Below are positions 1-5,822 of a DNA stretch of 7,711 nt, piece by piece. A program made the translations under genes and the position numbers. The notes below the pieces were generated by a model. That model was not told the DNA's origin, searched no databases, and saw only the letters and a list, made by a program, of their open reading frames with translations. The DNA comes from an uncultured Bacillota bacterium (GTDB lineage Bacteria; Bacillota; Clostridia; Peptostreptococcales; Anaerovoracaceae), in contig CAMJRV010000105.1 of assembly GCA_946408315.1 (NCBI GenBank), forward strand, positions 1-7,711, read 5' to 3'. The first letter of the stretch is position 1. Every line of letters begins with the position of its first letter.

Positions 1-742
1 CTCCGCATTTAAGCCCGATGATCAATTTGTCCACGCCTATTTTCTGCCGCTTTTCCCCGCTTGCCTGCTTCGCCAAACGGCTGATGACCGTCAGGGCTTC
101 TTCCATTTCATCTTCAACGCTCTGTGTCTCCAGAAAATGAACTCTGTCCGGATCATAGTCGCCTAAATACGGCTTAAAAACTTGAATGTTGTTGTTCTCA
201 CAGCCAAGACCGAGCACCAGCACCCCGGCTGCATTTGGATGACGAACCAGTCCCGCCAGTATTTTCTGGGTATGCTCCTGGTCCTCCCCCATCTGAGAAC
301 AGCCGTAGGGGTGTGTATAGGCAAAGATCCCGTCGCAGAGGTGTCCGTACCGGGCCTGTGCTTCTTGCCGGATTTTTTCCGCTGTTTTATTCACACAGCC
401 TACGGTCGAAATAATCCAGATTTCATTGCGGATTCCCGCCTGACCGGTTTTACGCAGATACCCGTCAAAGAACGCGGCTTTTTTCCCGGGATAGATTCGC
501 TTATTTTCCTGATAGGTATACTCGAGCAAGCCGTCCAGATTCGTTTTAAGATTGTGGGTATGAACATGATCGCCTGCTTTAATATCGCAGGCTGCATGAC
601 CGATCGGATAACCGTACTTGATGATATCCTTGCCTTTCGGGATATCCTGCAGCGCAATCTTATGGCCTGCCGGGATCACGTCCGCAGCCTGTATTACGAC
701 CGCGACATTATCCACCGGTGTGATCTGAATCAAATTATTCAT
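1..742 (-). CDS. uxaA: Altronate dehydratase UxaA, N-terminal half (cut by window edge)
   Basis: UxaA removes water from D-altronate to give 2-keto-3-deoxy-D-gluconate, the step after UxaB in cytoplasmic galacturonate breakdown. I translated 247 codons from the ATG at 742; the frame is open to the window edge, and the family is usually near 500 residues, so about half is present. Residues about 10-70 form an SAF-type domain, with GHKIA, a KGKDIIKYGYPIGHA stretch and HVHTHN near 60-64. A second region begins with FFDGYLRKTGQAGIRNEIWI (about 91-110), followed by STVGCVNKTAE, then THPYGCSQMGEDQ, LVLGLGCENNN, and finally GLKCG at the edge, the start of the family's GLKCGGSD motif. These match the UxaA/galactarate dehydratase family; the adjacent uxaB makes altronate the likely substrate. 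The start is set by GGAGG nine bases upstream, and the gene overlaps the end of uxaB by 8 bp, suggesting translational coupling. Galactarate or other aldonate dehydratases are the less likely alternatives. Confidence 0.93.
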   Translation of the reverse strand, partial: MNNLIQITPVDNVAVVIQAADVIPAGHKIALQDIPKGKDIIKYGYPIGHAACDIKAGDHVHTHNLKTNLDGLLEYTYQENKRIYPGKKAAFFDGYLRKTGQAGIRNEIWIISTVGCVNKTAEKIRQEAQARYGHLCDGIFAYTHPYGCSQMGEDQEHTQKILAGLVRHPNAAGVLVLGLGCENNNIQVFKPYLGDYDPDRVHFLETQSVEDEMEEALTVISRLAKQASGEKRQKIGVDKLIIGLKCG

Positions 743-2207
743 TTGAAAGGCCCTCCGCAAGGTTCTTTACCGCCTCAGCCATGCCGTCCTCTTTTATGTC
801 CTTCAGATAACGATCGACCAGTGGATGTAAACCTTCCATTTTCGTCAGATCCTGTCCCCATAGGTTTTCGTTTGACAATACCTTAGCAGCAACGGCATCC
901 GGGTTTTTCCACGCTTCGTAAAAGAAACTCAGCACCTCGGCGTCGTCGCGGATTTCATAGGTCCCTGTCTTTCTTGTTCCGATATACTTTCCGTCCTGCA
1001 TTGTTCCTTTATAAAAAGCGATCAGTGCCGCCAGCCCAAAAGGAAGGATAACTGGCAACTTACCGGTTATTTTCAAATAATCGAGCATGGAGGGCAGACA
1101 GCGCGCCTTATATTTTGAAACGGAATTCAGGGAGATATCATGCAGCCTGTGCTTGATAAACGGGTTGGAAAACCGTTCCATCACCGCATTGGCAAAGTCG
1201 TCCATCTCCTGCTTCGGCAAATCGATGGTAGGAATGATTTCGTTCCGGATGCTGCTTGTGAGATACCGCCTGAAGATCGGCTCATTCATCATGTCGAGGA
1301 CAATATCATGGCCTGCCAGATACGCCGCCAGCACGCTTACGGTGTGGCCGCCGTTCAAAATCCGTACCTTTCGGGTACGGTACGGCGTCATATCATCCGT
1401 CCAGATCACATGCATGCCTGCCTCTTCAAGGGGAAGCACCGCACTCCACGTTTGGGGCGCTTCTATGACCCAGAGGTGAAACGGCTCACAGGTGACCAGT
1501 ATATTATCCTCATAGCCCAGCTTTTTCGTGATCTGATCCATTTCATCCCTGGGATAACCGGTTACGATACGGTCAACTAACGTATTGGCAAAGCAGTTTG
1601 ACGTTTCGATCCAGGACTGAAACCCGGCTCCAAGATTCCAGGCCTCCGCGTGTTTCAGGACACAGGCCTTCAGGTTGTCGCCATTGCGGTCGATCAGTTC
1701 AACCGGCAGGATCAGCAGTCCCTTGTCATCTGCTCCGCGGAACATTTGATACCGCTCATGCAGGATCACCGTCAGTTTGGCAGGATAGCCAGCCGGCGGC
1801 GCATCCGCAGCCTTGTCCTCCGAACGGTATGCGATTCCCGCTTCCGTCGTATTGGAAATGATTGCCTTCAGGCCCGGACTTCTTGCAATATCCAAAAGCG
1901 CATCGTAGTTCTCGTAAGGATTGATGCATCTTGATACCGACCGGACAATCTCTGCTTTTTCAACAACCTGGCCGTTCTCAATCCCCCGCATCAATACGGT
2001 ATAAATTCCATCCTGTTCGTTGATCAGTCCTGCCATTCCTTTTTCAATCGGCTGGCAAAGCACGACGCTTCCGTCATAAACCCCAGCCGTGTTGGCTTTA
2101 TCGATCATCCAGTCTGCAAACGCTCTTAAAAAATTCCCTTCCCCGATCTGTAAGATTTTTTCAGGAGGCCTGCGGTCTGCTCTTTTTTGTACATCCTTTA
2201 TATTCAT
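735..2207 (-). CDS. uxaB: Tagaturonate reductase (altronate oxidoreductase) UxaB
   Basis: UxaB reduces D-tagaturonate to D-altronate with NADH in the cytoplasm, the second step of the galacturonate isomerase route. The 490-residue protein matches the usual length of this member of the long-chain mannitol dehydrogenase family. The N-terminal nucleotide-binding region carries IGEGNFLRAFADWM at about 21-34. The catalytic signature KVRILNGGH lies at 280-288, giving Lys280, Asn285 and His288 with the spacing (+5, +8) of the family's catalytic Lys/Asn/His set. A helical C-terminal domain follows, with FSNPFIKHRLHDI at about 346-358 and LPFGLAALIAFYK at 388-400. The ATG at 2207 has GGAG (2216-2219) eight bases upstream. 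The gene begins 30 bp after the DUF624 gene and overlaps uxaA by 8 bp. FLRAF and the uxaA partner favour tagaturonate over fructuronate (UxuB) or mannitol as substrate; this is inference from family and context. Confidence 0.93.
   Translation of the reverse strand: MNIKDVQKRADRRPPEKILQIGEGNFLRAFADWMIDKANTAGVYDGSVVLCQPIEKGMAGLINEQDGIYTVLMRGIENGQVVEKAEIVRSVSRCINPYENYDALLDIARSPGLKAIISNTTEAGIAYRSEDKAADAPPAGYPAKLTVILHERYQMFRGADDKGLLILPVELIDRNGDNLKACVLKHAEAWNLGAGFQSWIETSNCFANTLVDRIVTGYPRDEMDQITKKLGYEDNILVTCEPFHLWVIEAPQTWSAVLPLEEAGMHVIWTDDMTPYRTRKVRILNGGHTVSVLAAYLAGHDIVLDMMNEPIFRRYLTSSIRNEIIPTIDLPKQEMDDFANAVMERFSNPFIKHRLHDISLNSVSKYKARCLPSMLDYLKITGKLPVILPFGLAALIAFYKGTMQDGKYIGTRKTGTYEIRDDAEVLSFFYEAWKNPDAVAAKVLSNENLWGQDLTKMEGLHPLVDRYLKDIKEDGMAEAVKNLAEGLSNE
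752..756 (-). promoter_or_regulatory. Ribosome binding site of uxaA, inside the uxaB coding region
   Basis: On the minus strand GGAGG lies nine bases before the uxaA ATG (740-742). It sits within the last codons of uxaB, whose TAA (735-737) lies inside the first codons of uxaA. This fixes the uxaA start and implies that ribosomes finishing uxaB can restart on uxaA. Confidence 0.75.
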
Positions 2208-2237
2208 GCTTTTATCTCCAATCTGATTGAAACAATA

Positions 2238-2864
2238 TCAGGAAAGTTCGCCGAGCCGCTGTATCGTCGAATGAAGCAATGCGGACAAAAGACAGACAGG
2301 GCCCGAAAATCCGAACAGCAGGAAAATGACGAACAGCTTGACGAACCACTCCGGCGCCAGAAAAAGAAGCATCCAGGGTATCGCCAGCAACAGCAATACC
2401 GGCAGAATCAGCGGAGCCCTCCCCAGGAACAGCCGAATTCCGTCCATCCAGAGCTTCCGTATCTGACCGGCAAAGTTGGCAAACAGAAGATGCGCGGAAA
2501 GAGCAGAGCCAATCAGCATCACAAGAAACAGAGTGAGCAGTACAGCATCAATCATCCGCACATCCTTCTGCTGGTACATCAGATAATAATCAAACCCGCA
2601 CAATGGGAGGAGGAGAAGAACAGGAAGGCTCAGGAGTTCTGCTTTGAAGAAATCCGTTTTCCAGTGCGCCCAATAAGTTTGCAGCGTACCGCCTCCCTGC
2701 CCTTTCAGTAAATCCCGGACAGACGCAAACAAAGCCGATGCTGCCGGCCCTGCGGTCAGGACCGGCAAGGAAAACAAAAGGGTGAGCAGATTCAACAGGG
2801 CAAGATCCCCTGCAAAAGACAGCATTTGCATGACTCTTGATTCCGGATTAAAAAAGCTGCGCAT
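2238..2864 (-). CDS. DUF624 (YesL/YesV-like) integral membrane protein
   Basis: A 208-residue membrane protein with about five hydrophobic segments (roughly residues 16-46, 74-94, 104-130, 148-169 and 173-195). It has the DUF624 hallmarks: an N-terminal hydrophobic segment running into LTAGPAASALFASVRDLLKG at 36-55, then HWKTDFFKAELL at 67-78. DUF624 proteins such as B. subtilis YesL and YesV are common in Gram-positive operons for import of plant oligosaccharides, next to CUT1 transporters and YesMN-type two-component systems. Their biochemical role is not established to my knowledge; a helper of transport or sensing is only a guess. The ATG at 2864 has GGGGAG (2871-2876) six bases upstream. 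The gene lies 39 bp after the esterase gene and 30 bp before uxaB, so it is surely in the same operon. Confidence 0.85.
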   Translation of the reverse strand: MRSFFNPESRVMQMLSFAGDLALLNLLTLLFSLPVLTAGPAASALFASVRDLLKGQGGGTLQTYWAHWKTDFFKAELLSLPVLLLLPLCGFDYYLMYQQKDVRMIDAVLLTLFLVMLIGSALSAHLLFANFAGQIRKLWMDGIRLFLGRAPLILPVLLLLAIPWMLLFLAPEWFVKLFVIFLLFGFSGPVCLLSALLHSTIQRLGELS

Positions 2865-2903
2865 TCGACTCTCCCCTTTCTGTCTGAAAATAACTTTGAT
2901 CGA

Positions 2904-4016
2904 TCACTTTAAATACGAATCGCAAAAGTCCATATAGCAGTTCCAGTCATAGAACGTCAAATCATGAATTCCTTCCCGAAGATGGTAACCGATGTTCCCG
3001 ATATGGATCGGCTGGTTTGCGCCCGGCCTCTCTTGCGGAAGTTCAATTGCCGGGTCATATAATCGGTACAGATCGGACGCCAGATACAAAGCCTTGTACT
3101 CCGCATCGATATCCGCCCACACATCCACCGATGCACTGGCCAGATAGTGCGGACGCGGTGCAGCCATAGCCAGAAGCATATGCGCGTCCACCGGCATCGC
3201 ATCCTCGTCATTCACGTAGGCTTCGTACTGTTTGCAGAACCAGAAGGGGAAGTTCTTCGTGATATCGCAAATGTGTTCTCCGATCTTGCCGCGCTCGATC
3301 GCGGCCCCGCCCGTTCCCGACACATTCGACATCACAACGGCAATCCGCTGATCCTGTGCCCCGCACCAGAGCGCAGTTTTTCCTGCACGGGAACAGCCGG
3401 AAATGGCAATCTTTTTTTCGTCAAATTCCGGCTGGGTTTCCAGGTAATCCACGCAGCGGCTTCCTGCCCAGGCCCATGCGCCGATCGCGCCCCAGCGGTG
3501 ATTTTCGGGGATTCCCTCTTCCTCGCCGGTGAGTATACCGAGTATGCCATTCCTATATCTGGTCTTGTCATCCGGACAGATCGAGGAGGTAAGGACCTTC
3601 ACCGCAGCATATCCGCGATCCGTCAGCATATCGGCAGGGAAGAACCCATACAGAAATTCCGGCGGTTCCTTGGCATGCAGTTCCTTTTCAAACGGATCGA
3701 TCATCATCTGGACGGGGAATGGACCCTCTCCGTAGGGCGTCCACGTCCAAATTTCCAGTGCCGCGCTTTTCGCCCCAAAGGACAGGTGCATCAGAATCTT
3801 CTTATGATGATTTTTGCATCCGCATGCCGTCGGGTTATCCCCAAGAACTTCGATCTCAATACGATCCGGCTTTCTCGATGGGGTGATGCCGTAGATATTC
3901 TCTGCCAAAAGGCGCAAAAGCTCTTCTCTTCTTCCCTTCTCCCAGGTCTCGGTGGATCGCGCAGAACTCTCTGCAAAAAGTGGCGGAATGTGCCACTGAG
4001 GTTGATAAAGTTTCAT
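2904..4016 (-). CDS. CE15-like (glucuronoyl-esterase-type) alpha/beta-hydrolase, apparently cytoplasmic
   Basis: A 370-residue alpha/beta-hydrolase. The nucleophile motif GCSRAGKTALW at 207-217 (Ser209) is the G-C-S-R-x-G-K signature of carbohydrate esterase family 15. Other family-like blocks are WGAIGAWAWAGSRCVDYLET (175-194), SGTGGAA (233-239), FPFWFC (256-261), DAHMLLAMAAPRPHYLAS (277-294) and IGYHLREGIHDLTFYDW (342-358), where His351 is the probable catalytic histidine. In the canonical QESG site the acid is replaced by valine (NVSG, Val232); Asp298 or Asp301 in VDVWAD may supply it. CE15 enzymes hydrolyse esters on the carboxyl of glucuronic acid and some accept methyl uronates. No signal peptide or hydrophobic N-terminus is present, whereas typical CE15 enzymes are secreted. 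AAGGAGG (4024-4030) lies seven bases before the ATG and directly follows the upstream permease stop. Beside uxaAB, a likely job is removing an ester from an imported uronate. A less specific acetyl-esterase role remains possible. Confidence 0.82.
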   Translation of the reverse strand: MKLYQPQWHIPPLFAESSARSTETWEKGRREELLRLLAENIYGITPSRKPDRIEIEVLGDNPTACGCKNHHKKILMHLSFGAKSAALEIWTWTPYGEGPFPVQMMIDPFEKELHAKEPPEFLYGFFPADMLTDRGYAAVKVLTSSICPDDKTRYRNGILGILTGEEEGIPENHRWGAIGAWAWAGSRCVDYLETQPEFDEKKIAISGCSRAGKTALWCGAQDQRIAVVMSNVSGTGGAAIERGKIGEHICDITKNFPFWFCKQYEAYVNDEDAMPVDAHMLLAMAAPRPHYLASASVDVWADIDAEYKALYLASDLYRLYDPAIELPQERPGANQPIHIGNIGYHLREGIHDLTFYDWNCYMDFCDSYLK

Positions 4017-4030
4017 TGTTATTCCTCCTT

Positions 4031-4861
4031 TTATCCCTTGACTGCTCCGGCAGTAATGCCGCTGACGATATACCTCTGGAATGAAAAATACAGGATCAAG
4101 ATCGGGATCATGGACATCAGAATCATGGCAAAGGCATAGTTCAGGTCCGCCGTGTTCTTCCCGAAGAAATAGTACTGTGTAACCGCCAGGTTTTTAATGG
4201 ATTCCTTTTGAAGGAATACCACGGATACCTGAAAATCGTTCCATGTACAGAGCGCATCCAATATGGCAACGGTGCTGATAATCGGTTTCATCAGAGGGAA
4301 CACGATCTTCCAGAAGGTCCCGTACTGGCTGCAGCCGTCAATCATGGCCGCCTCCTCCAGCTCAAGGGGGATCGATTTGACGAAACCCGTTATGATCAAC
4401 GTCGTGAAAGCACTTTGGAATGCGATCTGAACGATACAGTAGCCCGCCAGGGTATTCATCAAATGTATGGCTCTCAGTTCAGAATACAGCGGGGATATGA
4501 TCGACTGAAACGGGATCAATGTCGCGCCCAGCATTGCGAAATACATCGAGTTGAAAAATTTACTTTTCCGCCTTGCTATGACGTATGCCGCCATGCTGCA
4601 GATGATTAAAAGGACGACCACCGTAACGACCGTCGTGATCGTACTGTTCATCAATGCCTGGAAGAAATTTGAGCGTCGGATTGCCTCTGCAAAGTTTTCC
4701 CAGTGAATTACTTTTGGAAAATCCAGACGGCCTGCCGTCAATTCCTTTCTGGATTTCACAGCGTAGCAGACTGCTATGTAAAAAGGGGAGAGGAAGATCA
4801 GCAAAACGGCCAGCTTCTCAATTACCCGAATGACTTTTTCCCAGACCTTTTCGCCCACCAT
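4031..4861 (-). CDS. Carbohydrate ABC transporter permease, CUT1 family (MalG/YesQ type)
   Basis: Second inner-membrane permease of a CUT1-type sugar importer. About six transmembrane segments are seen: near residues 16-36, 75-96, 107-127, 140-161, 195-214 and 245-263, numbering from the GTG at 4864. The cytoplasmic EAA loop, which docks the ATPase, is at about 168-190: ELEEAAMIDGCSQYGTFWKI followed by VFPLMKP. The C-terminus SGITAGAVKG is typical of MalG-like permeases. Length (276 or 277) is normal. Two starts are possible: GTG at 4864 or ATG at 4861; GGGAGG (4872-4877) is seven or ten bases upstream. I chose ATG, whose A overlaps the last base of the upstream permease TGA. The paired permease is directly upstream and the esterase gene starts 14 bp after the stop. 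The substrate cannot be read from sequence; the operon suggests a uronate-containing saccharide, as for YesOPQ in B. subtilis. Confidence 0.92.
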   Translation of the reverse strand: MVGEKVWEKVIRVIEKLAVLLIFLSPFYIAVCYAVKSRKELTAGRLDFPKVIHWENFAEAIRRSNFFQALMNSTITTVVTVVVLLIICSMAAYVIARRKSKFFNSMYFAMLGATLIPFQSIISPLYSELRAIHLMNTLAGYCIVQIAFQSAFTTLIITGFVKSIPLELEEAAMIDGCSQYGTFWKIVFPLMKPIISTVAILDALCTWNDFQVSVVFLQKESIKNLAVTQYYFFGKNTADLNYAFAMILMSMIPILILYFSFQRYIVSGITAGAVKG

Positions 4862-5727
4862 CACAGTTCTACCTCCCTTCTTCTGAGGACCTTCGCAACG
4901 ACCGAGATAATTACAAAGATCAGGATGGTATAAACCACCGCCAAAGCCTGTCCGTATCCCGCCTTGTGGTAACTGAACAAATTCTTGTAAATCAGCATCG
5001 CAACGGTCTCACTGGCCCGGCCGGGGCCGCCGGAAGTCGCCGCCATCGGATAATCATATACCTTAAGTCCCCAACCGAGATAGATAATGACGTTTGAAAC
5101 CACCGCAGGCCATAGCATCGGGAGCGTAATTTTACAAAACTGCTGCCACCTGGACGCCCCGGAGATCTCCGCCACTTCATAATAATCACGGGGGATCCCC
5201 TGCAAGGCGGCAACATAAATAATCATGCAGTACCCGGTATCTGCCCAGATGCAGATGAAGGAGATACCAAAGATTGCCCAGAATTGGCTGCCTAGAGGAT
5301 TCGGAAGCTGAAGCAGACCGGTCAGGACGTCACTGTACATGTATTTCCATATGTAGGATTGAAGGATCATGCTCAGACAATACGGCATGAACACCATCGT
5401 TCTTGTGATATTATTGAGCTTGTTGCTTCTCTGAAGCAAAAGAGCAATCGCCAGACCGAATATATTTGAAAGGATAAGAGTCATCACAGCAAAAACGCCC
5501 GTGTTTTTAAATGCATTCAGAATATGCGCATCAGAAAACATGTTGAAATAGTTTTTGAACCCAACATAATTTTTCGTAGCGCTCAGGCCGTCCCAATCCG
5601 TAAGCGAGAGTGGAATGCCCCAGATAAAGGGCGCGACCACAAAAGCAATGAATACCGCCAGTGCCGGGAAGAGAAAGGTAGAATCAATCAGAGTTCTTTT
5701 TATTTTTGCTTTCTGTTTCAAATTCAT
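4861..5727 (-). CDS. Carbohydrate ABC transporter permease, CUT1 family (MalF/YesP type)
   Basis: First inner-membrane permease of the importer. The N-terminus is short and basic (MNLKQKAKIKRTL), then a hydrophobic segment with LFPALAVFIAFVVAPFIWGI and the PLSLTDWDGL and YVGFKNYFNMF blocks typical of UgpA/YesP-like permeases. Six transmembrane segments are seen. The EAA loop is at about 183-203: YEVAEISGASRWQQFCKI followed by TLP. GGPGRASETVAMLIY near the C-terminus is another family landmark. Length is 288 residues, normal for the family. An upstream GTG at 5733 would add two residues, but AAGGA (5737-5741) is only three bases from it and nine from the ATG at 5727, so I prefer ATG. The gene is separated from the binding-protein gene by a terminator-like hairpin and overlaps the next permease start. 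Function as a sugar permease is firm; the sugar is inferred from context. Confidence 0.92.
   Translation of the reverse strand: MNLKQKAKIKRTLIDSTFLFPALAVFIAFVVAPFIWGIPLSLTDWDGLSATKNYVGFKNYFNMFSDAHILNAFKNTGVFAVMTLILSNIFGLAIALLLQRSNKLNNITRTMVFMPYCLSMILQSYIWKYMYSDVLTGLLQLPNPLGSQFWAIFGISFICIWADTGYCMIIYVAALQGIPRDYYEVAEISGASRWQQFCKITLPMLWPAVVSNVIIYLGWGLKVYDYPMAATSGGPGRASETVAMLIYKNLFSYHKAGYGQALAVVYTILIFVIISVVAKVLRRREVEL
4872..4877 (-). promoter_or_regulatory. Ribosome binding site of the second permease, within the first permease gene
   Basis: GGGAGG on the minus strand lies inside the last codons of the first permease gene. It is seven bases from a GTG (4862-4864) and ten from the next in-frame ATG (4859-4861), so it serves either start. 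The stop of the upstream gene (TGA, 4861-4863) is embedded in GTGATG, giving a classic stop/start overlap. Confidence 0.65.
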
Positions 5728-5736
5728 TTTCACATT

Positions 5737-5741
5737 TCCTT
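5737..5741 (-). promoter_or_regulatory. Ribosome binding site deciding the first-permease start
   Basis: AAGGA on the minus strand lies nine bases before ATG 5725-5727 but only three before GTG 5731-5733, so it favours the ATG. It begins just seven bases after the T-rich tail of the upstream hairpin, so the hairpin can directly influence access to this site. It is weaker than the AGGAGG of the binding-protein gene, in line with lower permease output. Confidence 0.6.
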
Positions 5742-5747
5742 GTTTTT

Positions 5748-5793
5748 AAAAAGAATGAGGCACCGAACCCATATGGATCGCCAACGGTGCCTC
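5748..5793 (-). terminator. Intercistronic hairpin with T-rich tail (leaky terminator or 3'-end stabiliser)
   Basis: Read on the minus strand, GAGGCACCG (5785-5793) pairs perfectly over nine bases with CGGTGCCTC (5757-5765). Inside, GATCC and GGGTT can form five more pairs, including G-U pairs, around an ATAT tetraloop, leaving a 5-base bulge. TTCTTTTT (5748-5755) follows two bases after the stem. This is the form of an intrinsic terminator, starting 29 bases after the binding-protein stop codon. Because permeases and catabolic genes follow without an obvious new promoter, it is more likely leaky: it would trim the transcript so that the binding protein is made in excess, as known for malE/malF-type operons. 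Confidence 0.75.
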
Positions 5794-5822
5794 TCTTCCG
5801 CACTTCATACGCTAAGGATCAA

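Noticed and set aside
400..657. Minus-strand open frame of 85 codons inside uxaA
   Set aside because: It is out of frame with the recognised UxaA reading frame that runs continuously from 742 to the window edge.
182..886. Plus-strand open frame of 234 codons opposite uxaA and uxaB
   Set aside because: The reverse frame encodes conserved UxaA and UxaB motifs; the plus-strand product resembles no family and bridges two genes.
3147..4139. Long plus-strand open frame (330 codons) opposite the esterase gene
   Set aside because: It is antisense to a clear family member, spans into the permease gene, has no good ribosome site or recognisable domain, and is explained by the codon use of the real gene.
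5766..5784. CCATATGG palindrome as an independent operator
   Set aside because: It lies within the loop of the hairpin between two co-directional genes and is better explained as part of that RNA structure.
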